From Gammaproteobacteria bacterium (GTDB taxonomy: Bacteria > Pseudomonadota > Gammaproteobacteria > JABCZS01), in assembly GCA_021773275.1 (NCBI GenBank), contig JAJFKJ010000028.1:46531-110530 (forward strand): 64,000 nt of DNA. The letters are read 5' to 3'. Of the stretch, positions 36,705 to 45,900 are shown piece after piece (position 1 is the stretch's first letter; every line of letters begins with the position of its first letter). Under the pieces are notes generated by a model. It had not been told where the DNA came from and made no database searches. It saw nothing but the letters and a program-made list of their open reading frames with translations. The position numbers and the translations under genes were made by a program.

Positions 36705-37962
36705 GAAGCTTGGCCCGTACATTCGACAGGTCAGTGTAAAAAATACAAACCTGCAGGTGGATAATTTGTTAGGTGTTAGTATCACCAAAGCATTCATTCC
36801 ATCTATTGCGAATATTGTTGGCACAGATATGTCGAAATACAAAGTTGTTTGCATCAACCAATTTGCATATGGCCCTGTCACCTCGCGCAATGGTGAAAAA
36901 ATATCTGTAGCCTTGTTGGATCAATCTGATTGCATTATCTCGACATCCTACACTGTTTTTGAAATTATTGACCATGAAGCGCTGGACCCAGAGTACCTCA
37001 TGATGTGGTTCCGTCGACCTGAATTTGACCGTTATGCCCGCTATAAATCACATGGCAGTGTACGGGAGATTTTTGGCTGGGAGGAGATGTGTGATGTGGA
37101 GTTACCCATCCCTTCCATCGAAAAACAACGAGAGATTGTGCGGGAATATAACACCATCATAAACCGCATTAAGCTTAATGAGCAGCTTAACCAAAAATTG
37201 GAGGAAACTGCGCAAGCGATTTATAAACATTGGTTTGTAGATTTTGAATTTCCTATCTCCGCCGAATATGCCGCCTCCATAGGCAAGCCGGAGCTGGAAG
37301 GAAAACCTTATAAATCCAATGGCGGCGAGATGGTGTTTTGTAAGGAGCAGCAACAGGAGATTCCGATAGGATGGGAGTATTGCAGTTACACCTCACTAGT
37401 AGATCTAAGAGGTGGAGGTACACCAAAGACCGAAATACAAGATTACTGGGATGGAGAGCTCCTCTTCTTTACGCCAAGAGATGTGGGGTGCTCAGTCTAT
37501 ACAACACAAACACAAAAAACCATAACAGCACTAGGGCTAAAAAATAGCAGTACCAGAATTTACGTTAAGAATACGGTGTTTATTACTGCACGTGGGACAG
37601 TAGGCGCTATATCAATGGCAGCCAAGGCTATGACAATGAATCAAAGTTGTTATGCTGCGATAGGAAAAGATGATGTTTCGCAATTTTTTGTGCATCAGCT
37701 GACAGTCTGCACACTAGCAAGTTTAAAAAATGAAGCTATAGGTGGTGTATTTGGAGCTTTGGTAACCCGAAATTTTGATCAAACAAAAGTCTTAAAGCCA
37801 TTGCGTAAATTAATTAACAGTTTTGGAGTTGCTATGGTACCGGTTTATGATGCCCTCCTCAATAATCAGAGTGAAATTGATGAATTAGTGAAATTAAAAA
37901 ACCTACTTCTTTCTGGAATTGCAGTAAAACAGGTTTTTACAAAGAGCATAGGGATAGTATGA
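36691..37962 (+). CDS. hsdS: Type I restriction-modification specificity subunit
   Basis: A 423-residue specificity subunit with two target-recognition domains and coiled-coil spacers. TRD1 runs from about 5 to 145 and ends with LPIPSIEKQREIV, followed by the helix NTIINRIKLNEQLNQKLEETAQAIYKHWFVDFEFP (first conserved region). TRD2 begins at about 225 (GWEYCSYTSLVDLRGGGTPK), with TPRDV and ITARGTVGA, and ends in a second helix. The target sequence is a bipartite site that cannot be read from this. The ATG at 36691 has GAGGAG upstream. It overlaps hsdM by 14 bp and hsdR by 4 bp. Confidence 0.93.
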   Translation, partial: RSNYKKLGPYIRQVSVKNTNLQVDNLLGVSITKAFIPSIANIVGTDMSKYKVVCINQFAYGPVTSRNGEKISVALLDQSDCIISTSYTVFEIIDHEALDPEYLMMWFRRPEFDRYARYKSHGSVREIFGWEEMCDVELPIPSIEKQREIVREYNTIINRIKLNEQLNQKLEETAQAIYKHWFVDFEFPISAEYAASIGKPELEGKPYKSNGGEMVFCKEQQQEIPIGWEYCSYTSLVDLRGGGTPKTEIQDYWDGELLFFTPRDVGCSVYTTQTQKTITALGLKNSSTRIYVKNTVFITARGTVGAISMAAKAMTMNQSCYAAIGKDDVSQFFVHQLTVCTLASLKNEAIGGVFGALVTRNFDQTKVLKPLRKLINSFGVAMVPVYDALLNNQSEIDELVKLKNLLLSGIAVKQVFTKSIGIV

Positions 37963-40900
37963 AATTCACCGAAGCATCCCTAGAAACAGCTATTATTGAG
38001 CTCCTAGAACAGCAAGGCTTCCCACATGTGCTTGGCGGTGCCTTGGTGCGTGAGGAATCGGATGTTTTAATTAAAGAAGATTTGCGCAGCTTCTTGCAAA
38101 GCCAATATTCAGATGACGGCATCACTGCTTCAGAAATTGAGAGCATACTGCGCCAGCTGGAGAGCAAGCCAGCCTCAGATCTTTATGACAGCAACAAGGC
38201 CATCATGAAGATGGTATCGGATGGCTTTTTGCTGAAACGTGAAGACCGCAATAAGAAAGACCTGTTCATCCAGCTGATTGATTATTCAGCAGCGGACCAA
38301 AACATCTATAAAATGGTCAATCAACTAGAAATCAGTGGTTTTGAGAGACGCATTCCAGATGGCATCCTCTATATTAACGGCCTGCCACTGATTGTATTTG
38401 AGTTCAAAAGCGCAGTGCGTGAGGAATGTACTATTCACGATGCTTACATCCAACTGACTGTACGCTACAAACGTGATATTCCTGAGCTGTTTAAATACAA
38501 CGCGTTTAGCGTTATCAGCGACGGCGTGAATAGCAAAATGGGATCGTTCTTTGCGCCGTATGAGTTTTTCTACGCCTGGCGCAAAATTGAGGGCAATGAG
38601 AAGCTGGAAAAAGACGGTATCGATTCTCTCTTTACCATGGCAAAAGGCTTGTTTGAAAAGCACCGCCTGCGCGACATTATTCGCAACTTTGTTTATTTTC
38701 CCGATACCTCAAAAAAACAAGAAAAGATTGTTTGCCGTTATCCGCAATATTATGCCGCCACCAAGCTTTATGAAAATATCTTGCGCCATCGCAAACCAGA
38801 GAGCGATGGTAAAGGTGGCACCTATTTTGGTGCGACCGGCTGCGGTAAAAGTTTTATCATGCTCTTTCTCACGCGTTTATTGATGCGCAGTGTGGAGTTT
38901 TCCAGTCCTACTATTGTCCTGATTACCGACCGTACTGATCTGGACGATCAGCTCAGTGCGCAATTCACTAACGCTAAGGGCTATATAGGCGATAATCACA
39001 TTATAAGTGTGGAAAGCCGGGCTGAATTGAGAGAGCAGCTTCAGGGACGTGATAGTGGGGGTGTTTTCCTGACGACTATACACAAATTTACTGAAGACGC
39101 TAAACTGCTGACTGACCGCAACAATGTCATCTGTATTTCGGATGAGGCGCATCGTAGTCAGGTTAACCTCGACCAGAAAGTAAAAGTGACATCTGATGGT
39201 GTGAAGCGCAGCTATGGCTTTGCTAAATACTTGCATGATTCACTGCCTAATGCGACCTATGTTGGTTTCACCGGAACACCGATTGATGCCACGCTGGATG
39301 TGTTTGGGGATGTGGTAGATGCCTACACGATGACGGAATCCGTCTTTGACGAAATTACTGTTCGGATCGTCTACGAAGGGCGTGCAGCAAAAGTTCTGCT
39401 GGATAATAACAAACTCAAAGAAATTGAGACTTATTACAACGAATGTGCGGATGATGGGGCCAGTGAGTATGCCATTGAGGAGAGTAAAAAAGCCACCACA
39501 CAAATGAATACTATTCTAGGTGATCCTGAGCGTATCAAAGCCTTGGCTGCTGATTTTGTACGGCATTATGAGCGCCGCATTCTGGAAGGTGCTACCGTCA
39601 ACGGTAAGGCAATGCTCGTATGTAGTAGCCGCCCCATAGCCTATGAGCTCTATAAGGAGATCATCGCGCTACGACCTGAATGGGCGGTTGTGCAAGTCGC
39701 TGAAGCTGGTGTGGAGTTAAGCGACAAAGAGCGTAAAGAGATTAAGCCGATGGAACGGGTGAAGATGATTATGACCCGTGGCAAGGATGACCCCGAAGAT
39801 TTATACACAACCCTTGGTGATAAAAAATATCGTAAGGAGCTTGATCGTCAGTTCAAAGAAGCGAAGTCAAACTTCAAAATTGCCATTGTAGTGGATATGT
39901 GGTTGACAGGGTTTGATGTTCCGTTTCTTGACACTATCTATATCGACAAGCCTATCCAGCGTCATAATCTGATCCAGACCATCTCACGGGTGAACCGCAA
40001 ATATGCGGGTAAGGAAAAAGGGCTGGTTGTTGATTATATCGGCATTAAGCGCCAGATGAATCTTGCATTGGCGCATTATTCAAAAACGGATGGGCAGAAT
40101 ATTGAAGAGATTAACCAGTCTATTGTGATTGTTAAAGATCACCTTGATTTGCTCGCTAAACTTTTCCATCAGTTTGATAAGACTCATTACTTCTCTGGTT
40201 CATCTTTGCAGCAGCTCCAATGCTTGAATCTTGCTGCTGAATTCGTTCAGCTGACGCAAAAGCTCGAAAAACGTTTTATGATGATGGTAAAACGATTGAA
40301 GGCAGCATACGACATTTGCTGCGGAAGTGAGGCCATTTCGCAGGAGGAGCGTGATTATATACATTTCTATATTGCCGTTCGTTCTATCGTTTTCAAATTG
40401 AACAAAGGCAATGCACCAGACACTGCCCAGATGAATGCCAAAGTGCGTGACATGATAAAAGACGCGCTCCAAAGCGATGGTGTGGAAGAGATATTCAAGC
40501 TCGGTGACAACAACCAAGCTGAGGTGGATATTTTTGATGATGACTATCTTGCCAAAATTGAGAAAATTAAGTTACCGAATACCAAGATAAAGCTCTTACA
40601 GCAGTTATTGACGAAAGCCATTGATGACCTAAAGCAAGTGAACAAAGTTAAAGGGGTGGATTTTTCAGAGAAATTCCGCGCTCTTATCGATAGATACAAT
40701 GAGCGTAAGGAACAAGATGTTCTCCGAAGTGAAGTCCTAGAAGACTTTACCGACGAAATTATTGACCTATATCATGCCTTGAAGAAGGAGCGCGAATCCT
40801 TTGCTGATCTTGGGATAGATTTTGAGGAGAAGGCATTTTACGACATCCTGAAAGACCTAACACATAAATATGACTTCAAATACCCAGGCGACCGATTGAT

Positions 40901-41102
40901 TTTGTTGGCTCGTGAAGTCAAAAAAGTGGTGGACGATAAAGCCAAATATACAGACTGGAGCAAGCGCGCCGATATTAAAGCCGAGCTAAAGGCTGATTTA
41001 ATTATACTGCTGGCAAAATATGATTATCCACCAGTTGATCGCGATGAAGTATACAAAGAAATATTTGAGCAAGCTGAAAACTTTAAAAAACATAGGCAGT
41101 GA
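37959..41102 (+). CDS. hsdR: Type I restriction endonuclease and translocase subunit
   Basis: A 1047-residue motor-nuclease subunit. The PD-(D/E)xK nuclease is at about 125-145 (PDGILYINGLPLIVFEFKS). The SF2 helicase domain follows, with motif I GATGCGKSFIM, motif Ia region IVLITDRTDLDDQL, DEAH box CISDEAHRSQ, motif III FTGTPID, and motif VI QTISRVNRKYAG. The C-terminal 200 residues are helical and bind HsdM. It translocates DNA and cuts at random sites when the target is unmethylated. The reading frame is intact, so the system is probably active. Confidence 0.95.
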   Translation: MKFTEASLETAIIELLEQQGFPHVLGGALVREESDVLIKEDLRSFLQSQYSDDGITASEIESILRQLESKPASDLYDSNKAIMKMVSDGFLLKREDRNKKDLFIQLIDYSAADQNIYKMVNQLEISGFERRIPDGILYINGLPLIVFEFKSAVREECTIHDAYIQLTVRYKRDIPELFKYNAFSVISDGVNSKMGSFFAPYEFFYAWRKIEGNEKLEKDGIDSLFTMAKGLFEKHRLRDIIRNFVYFPDTSKKQEKIVCRYPQYYAATKLYENILRHRKPESDGKGGTYFGATGCGKSFIMLFLTRLLMRSVEFSSPTIVLITDRTDLDDQLSAQFTNAKGYIGDNHIISVESRAELREQLQGRDSGGVFLTTIHKFTEDAKLLTDRNNVICISDEAHRSQVNLDQKVKVTSDGVKRSYGFAKYLHDSLPNATYVGFTGTPIDATLDVFGDVVDAYTMTESVFDEITVRIVYEGRAAKVLLDNNKLKEIETYYNECADDGASEYAIEESKKATTQMNTILGDPERIKALAADFVRHYERRILEGATVNGKAMLVCSSRPIAYELYKEIIALRPEWAVVQVAEAGVELSDKERKEIKPMERVKMIMTRGKDDPEDLYTTLGDKKYRKELDRQFKEAKSNFKIAIVVDMWLTGFDVPFLDTIYIDKPIQRHNLIQTISRVNRKYAGKEKGLVVDYIGIKRQMNLALAHYSKTDGQNIEEINQSIVIVKDHLDLLAKLFHQFDKTHYFSGSSLQQLQCLNLAAEFVQLTQKLEKRFMMMVKRLKAAYDICCGSEAISQEERDYIHFYIAVRSIVFKLNKGNAPDTAQMNAKVRDMIKDALQSDGVEEIFKLGDNNQAEVDIFDDDYLAKIEKIKLPNTKIKLLQQLLTKAIDDLKQVNKVKGVDFSEKFRALIDRYNERKEQDVLRSEVLEDFTDEIIDLYHALKKERESFADLGIDFEEKAFYDILKDLTHKYDFKYPGDRLILLAREVKKVVDDKAKYTDWSKRADIKAELKADLIILLAKYDYPPVDRDEVYKEIFEQAENFKKHRQ

Positions 41103-41136
41103 AATTAACAGCCTTTTAGCATTTTAAATGCTGAAA

Positions 41137-42351
41137 TCAGGCGTTTATTTTGAATGGAAGAATTTTCACATCAGCTGCCAGCCCCTCCAAATAATCCGCC
41201 CACTCCTGCATCATCTTTTTCCGCTCTGGCAAATACTCCGCATAATTATACGCCGCGCGCACTGTATTACGTTCACCATGTGCAAGCTGCCGCTCTATCG
41301 CATCAGGGTTCCAGCCCTGTTCATTAAGAAGCGTGCTTGCCATTGAGCGAAAGCCATGGCCTGTCATTTCAGTACTTGTATACCCCAGTCGCCGTAAAGC
41401 ACCTAATACAGTATTTTCTGACATGGGTCGTTTTGCTGAACGGACACTAGGAAATACATATTTGCCATCACCTGTTAACGCCTGGAGCTCATAAAGTACT
41501 TCGATAGCTTGCTTTGATAATGGCACGATATGCATCACCCGCATTTTCATTTTTTCAGCGGGGATTCGCCACTCAGCTTTATCAAGATCAATCTCCGACC
41601 ATTCTGCATGGCGAAGTTCACCGGGTCTTACAAAAACAAGAGGCGCTAATCGTAATGCGCATTTCGTAACAAAGTGACCGTGGTAGCCATCAATTGCGCG
41701 TAAGAGTTCGCCAATTTGGCTAGGTTTGATGATAGATGCATGATGCTTTTTCTTTGGGGGTGGTATCGCGCCTTTTAAATCAGCAGATGGATCGCGCTCC
41801 GCGCGTCCAGTGGCAATGGCATAGCGAAATATTTGTCCACAGTTTTGATTTGCACGGTGTGCAGTTTCAATGGCTCCGCGATTCTCCATGCGTCTTAGCA
41901 GCGTGAGAAGCTCTTGTGCTGCTATTTCAGCAATTGGACGCTTCCCTATCCATGGGAAAACATCCTTCTCTAAGCGGCGTAAAATCCTTTTGGCATGGCT
42001 GTCTGACCATTTGGTTGAAAATTTAGTGAACCATTCACGAGCAATGGCCTCAAAGCTATTTTCTGCTGCTTCTTTGGCACTGCGCTTAGATAGCTGTTTG
42101 GCATATCCAGGATCGGCATTCTCTGCAAGTTGCTTGCGGGCACGTTCTCGTGCGGCTCGCGCCTGGGCAAGGCCTACGTCGGGGTATAGCCCGATACTAA
42201 GAGTCTTCTCTTTTCCAAGAAAGCGATATTTGAGGCGCCAGGATTTTGAGCCGTTGGGTCTAATGAACAAATAAAGCCCTTTTTCATCTGAGAGTTTATA
42301 GGCTTTTTCACGGGGTTTAGCATTTCGGCATGTTACATCATTTAATGGCAT
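41137..42351 (-). CDS. P4-type tyrosine integrase
   Basis: Site-specific recombinase of 404 residues. The N-terminal arm-binding domain starts MPLNDVTCRNAKPREKAYKLSDEKGLYL, the usual P4 family opening (DUF4102). Catalytic residues are Arg in VRPGELR (about 243), His/Arg in TGHGFRS (about 332 and 335) and Tyr in AAYNYAEY (about 368). The start is the ATG at 42351; the codons to 42402 run through the arm-site repeats. Its promoter region overlaps these repeats, so integrase may repress itself. The 3' end faces hsdR. It lies next to ssrA, its presumed target. Confidence 0.93.
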   Translation of the reverse strand: MPLNDVTCRNAKPREKAYKLSDEKGLYLFIRPNGSKSWRLKYRFLGKEKTLSIGLYPDVGLAQARAARERARKQLAENADPGYAKQLSKRSAKEAAENSFEAIAREWFTKFSTKWSDSHAKRILRRLEKDVFPWIGKRPIAEIAAQELLTLLRRMENRGAIETAHRANQNCGQIFRYAIATGRAERDPSADLKGAIPPPKKKHHASIIKPSQIGELLRAIDGYHGHFVTKCALRLAPLVFVRPGELRHAEWSEIDLDKAEWRIPAEKMKMRVMHIVPLSKQAIEVLYELQALTGDGKYVFPSVRSAKRPMSENTVLGALRRLGYTSTEMTGHGFRSMASTLLNEQGWNPDAIERQLAHGERNTVRAAYNYAEYLPERKKMMQEWADYLEGLAADVKILPFKINA

Positions 42352-42352
42352 T

Positions 42353-42424
42353 GGGGGTATCACCTTGCGGGGGTGTATAAATACCCCCATCAATGCCCCC
42401 AAAACACATAGGATGCTGGGGGTA
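42353..42424. repeat. Integrase arm-site repeats (right end)
   Basis: TACCCCC occurs at 42382 on the plus strand and at 42353-42359 and 42418-42424 on the minus strand. One-base variants lie at 42369-42375 (GGGGGTG) and 42394-42400 (TGCCCCC). The perfect heptamer is shared with the left end (25919, 25931), which supports a common recombinase. Confidence 0.6.
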
Positions 42425-42429
42425 TCAGT

Positions 42430-42500
42430 TGGACATTGTTGGATGTAGGGTAAACAAAAAACCCCTATATTACAAGGGGTTTATGGACATTATTGGATGT
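42430..42500 (-). terminator. ssrA terminator between two 17-bp direct repeats
   Basis: In tmRNA direction, AACCCC-TTGTAATATA-GGGGTT followed by TTTTTTG (42482-42452) is a rho-independent terminator. It is flanked by direct repeats TGGACATTGTTGGATGT (42430-42446) and TGGACATTATTGGATGT (42484-42500), one mismatch apart. These lie on the element side of ssrA, so the present terminator was supplied by the element. The repeats may be further integrase or excisionase sites. Confidence 0.65.
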
Positions 42501-42515
42501 TGTAGTATTTGAATA

Positions 42516-42922
42516 TGGTGGAGGCGGCGGGAATCGAACCCGCGTCCGCAAATCCTCTGCCTTCGGCTCTACATGCTTATTTCGTCTTTAGTTTTACGCT
42601 AGGTAACCGGACGAAAGTCGATAAGCCTAACGCGAGCTTGATCAGTTTTGACGCTACGACCTCAAGCGGGGTCTTCACGCGATCTAGTCAAAATGACCGT
42701 TGAACTCTACCCAGACTAGCACGAGTAGGCAACGGTACCGTCTGCGTTATTAAGGCAGAAACGGTGATTTTCTAGACTGCGGTTTAGGCAGCTAGAAGTT
42801 CACCTTCAGCATAGTCGTTAAAGTTTGCACTTATAACATTTGCAGCTATTTTTACGAGTTAAGCTAACATGCTCGGCATGCACCTCGGGTGTCGCAACCC
42901 ACGTCGAAACCAGGTCGCCCCC
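42516..42922 (-). ncRNA. ssrA: Transfer-messenger RNA (tmRNA)
   Basis: About 407 nt including the encoded CCA. The 5' end GGGGGCGACC pairs with the 3' CGCCTCC-A-CCA to form the acceptor stem. GGTTCGATTCCCGCC is the T arm. The tag frame starts at the resume codon GCA (42828) and reads ANFNDYAEGELLAA, then TAA (42786-42784); the LAA-like end is the protease-recognition signal. tmRNA rescues stalled ribosomes with SmpB, whose gene is about 3.5 kb away. An island is inserted at its 3' end and the gene remains intact. Confidence 0.95.
42519..42535 (-). repeat. ssrA 3'-end attachment core
   Basis: GATTCCCGCCGCCTCCA in the T arm and acceptor strand of ssrA, repeated exactly at 22471 and with changes at 25846. 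This is the usual crossover zone for integrases that use the tmRNA 3' end. Confidence 0.65.
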
Positions 42923-42934
42923 AATGTATTAGAC

Positions 42935-42940
42935 ATTATA
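42935..42940 (-). promoter_or_regulatory. Probable -10 box of ssrA
   Basis: TATAAT lies on the reverse strand 12 nt before the mature tmRNA 5' end, which would give a short leader removed by processing. No convincing -35 box at proper spacing was found. Confidence 0.5.
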
Positions 42941-42963
42941 ACATATTGGTAGTTCAAAATAGC

Positions 42964-45900
42964 TTATTCTGGCTCTGTGTTCCGTCTGTACTGCAACAGA
43001 GCGTCTAATAGGGTTTTATAGCTTGGGCTAGAGAATTCCCCTAGGTCTATGCTTTCTTGATCTGATATATAAACTGGTCGTACAAAGACAACATGGCTCT
43101 CGTGCCTTACGGCAATAGGGATTTGCGATGCGGTTCTTCTAATGGCTGCATCGTTTGAAAATACCACAAAATATTCAAAAGGACTTAGCACTGGCGCTGT
43201 GATACCCTCGGCATTCCAAAGGGTAATAGGGTCTAGTACAGGGTTATTGTCTAGCTCTGAATTTCGGGTTTGCTGCTGTACAGTATTGTCTATCCTAATG
43301 ACATCAGGTGAGGGTGGCACGGGCGTCAAGACCAAGGCAATACGACAACTTGCACCACAAAATGTAGGTGAAGCGTAAAAACCGCTGGTAAGACTCCAGC
43401 CATTCGCACCAAAGACAAAGCCTTCATCCGTGTAGGTAGATTGCAAAGCAAAGGAGTTATGTGGGGGTGCTGAAAACGATACGACACCACCAAAATTCTC
43501 CCCAACACCTACTGAATTAATGTCTGGGTCCACAAGGCTGTCTGATAAAGTACCGTCGCCAAAACCATTGGTACCAATTATGGCACCTACGCCTACGCTA
43601 CCGGAAATATTACCAATGCCTATCACGTTGGAAACATCTCCTGTATTATAGCCAACAATACCACCTGCAGCACTTCCCCCGACCACTGTGCCACCAAACA
43701 ATGAATTACTCACATCTAAACTAATTGCTTGACCGATAATGCCCCCAACCCTAGAGTTGCCCGTGATAGTGTTTGTCGCGCCACCAAAGCTCAAGTCTAT
43801 TGACCTGCCGCCATCTGAGTGGCCAACAATACCACCCACAGAAATATTGCCAGTAACATCACCTGTATTAAAAGCTTTAGTGATATCTATAGCTGCATTC
43901 AAGTAACCCACAATACCCCCAGTGCCCAAAATACCTCCCCCTTTAGCTGTAACATTGCCGGTATTGGTAATTGGGTTAGTTGTGTTGTAATCAGCACCAA
44001 ATCGCATATAACCAATCACACCACCTACGCCTTGCCCTGCACCATTAACATCACCATTATTTGTAAGCGTTACATTGGCGCTAATCGTTGCCCCACTATT
44101 CATTTCACCGATCAAGCCGCCAACCTCGCTCACACCCGAAACCACTGCGGAGTTTGTTAGCGTTGCATTTTCACCAACAGCTGCAGAAGCCAGGATGCCA
44201 ACTATTCCGCCCACCTGGCCGCCCGTGCCTTTAATAGTACCACCTGACACTTCTATTTCTCCGACTAACGTAACATTGTTGCTTGCGAAGCCGATAAGCG
44301 CGCCAACTCTACCAACTCCTAAAACATCTGGGTCTACTAAAGTCACATCACCAATGGTGGCGCCGTTGGCTGTACCAAATAAACCTCTATTGTTGCCACC
44401 TGTGACTGTTAAGTTAGTAATGGAGTGACCCCCACCACTGAATGTACCCGTGAATATCGAGATAGGTGTGAATACTCCAACCAAAGAAATATCTGTATTC
44501 AAGACGTAATCTTGACCTCGAGAAGTTACATTGGTATTAATAGCTTGCAGTTCTGCAGCATTATTCACTTGTATGTACTGCGTTAAGGTCCCGGTACCCC
44601 CGGTAATGTCACCTGAAAAATTGCCAGGGTTGGTAAAATCATCGGTGCTGTAGAAGATGTTCACATCACCGGTATTATATGTCATGTTACCGTCAGTAAA
44701 CTTAAATGTGCCACCAGCAGTACCTCCGCTTGCGTCACTGTCTGCTTGCAAAATGTAATCGCCCGATCCGGTGCTGGCAACAACGGTAGCACCACCGGCA
44801 TCGACAATAATATCTCTGTCTGCATTAACGGTGAACGTACTATTCGTTGTCCAGGATACAGGGGTTGTGTTGTTGCTAAAGGTAACATCACCGTTACCGC
44901 CTGCACCTGTGGTCACAATAATAACACTTACATTATTATTCAACATAGTGGAAATTTGAGTGGCAGATACTTGTGAGCTTGCAGCAGAGGGGGTGAATGT
45001 ACTGGGTGTGCCGCTGAACATACCATTCAGTGTAGTGTTGTTGGTCACCTCTACATCTGCTGGGTCTAATAACCATTCGCCTGCAAGCACGTACGCGCCG
45101 CTTACATCTAAATATTCATAACCTGAGGTTTCAACACGGCCATTATTTTTTGCTTCAATGCTACCGTGTATCCAGGCGTATTGATCCGCCCAAAGCACAA
45201 CGTCGCCGCTTGTGCCGCTTGCTGCATTGGCGTAAATGTTTGCATCTTCAGCCATATACACATACTGCGCTGTTTTGAGCACAGAAGGTAACCCAAATGT
45301 GTTAAGCGTAGGATCATCTTTTGGATTATGGTATTGATCGCTACCGATGTGTACGGTACCGCCACCCGTATCACCAGACACGTCGATCACACTGCCATTA
45401 AGCAGTTCTATATAATTTGCAGAGGCCTGAACAACACCACCGCTTTCGCCTGCATCATCACCCGAAACATTAATCGTGCCAGCAACTTTAATTGTTGAGT
45501 TATCATATCCCTGGATAATAACTTTACCACTTCTTGTTGATACACTGGTCGCCTCAATATAACCATCAACGTTAATCAAACTTTCTAGCACGGTATCAGC
45601 TGCTTGCGCAGTCATCAACACTTGGCCGCCATTTGCATACACAGAGCCTAAATTTTCAACCATACCCTGTTCGACTAAAACGTCTGCATCAAAAGTAATG
45701 AGTCCATCACCGTACAGGTCTAGGGTAAACTGCTTGCCGGAAGCCAGTACAACATTACCAAATTGTGCATTAATCACACCACTATTTTCTACACCAGGTG
45801 AAACCAAGGCAGCCATACCGGCTTGTGCCACTGTAATGGTGCCCTGGTTAGTAATAAAGGCACTTTCTGGTGCATCGCTGAAGTGATAGTTACCAGCCAT

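Larger units (their letters stand above)
25846..42535. mobile_element. Integrative island in ssrA with type I restriction-modification (phage-satellite-like)
   Basis: About 16.7 kb between a tmRNA-end repeat and ssrA. A P4-type integrase gene sits next to ssrA, and TACCCCC arm-site repeats lie at both ends. It has an AlpA-like regulator and a primase-helicase, but no capsid, tail, lysis or conjugation genes. Cargo: a RecB/RNase H-like nuclease, a two-gene unknown module, and RhuM-RHH-HsdM-HsdS-HsdR. The contents fit a satellite or integrative defence island. Confidence 0.75.

Noticed and set aside
42509..42703. Short plus-strand frame over the ssrA 3' half
   Set aside because: It is antisense to tmRNA. 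Translated tRNA and tmRNA ends give false proteins of the AGIEPA type.
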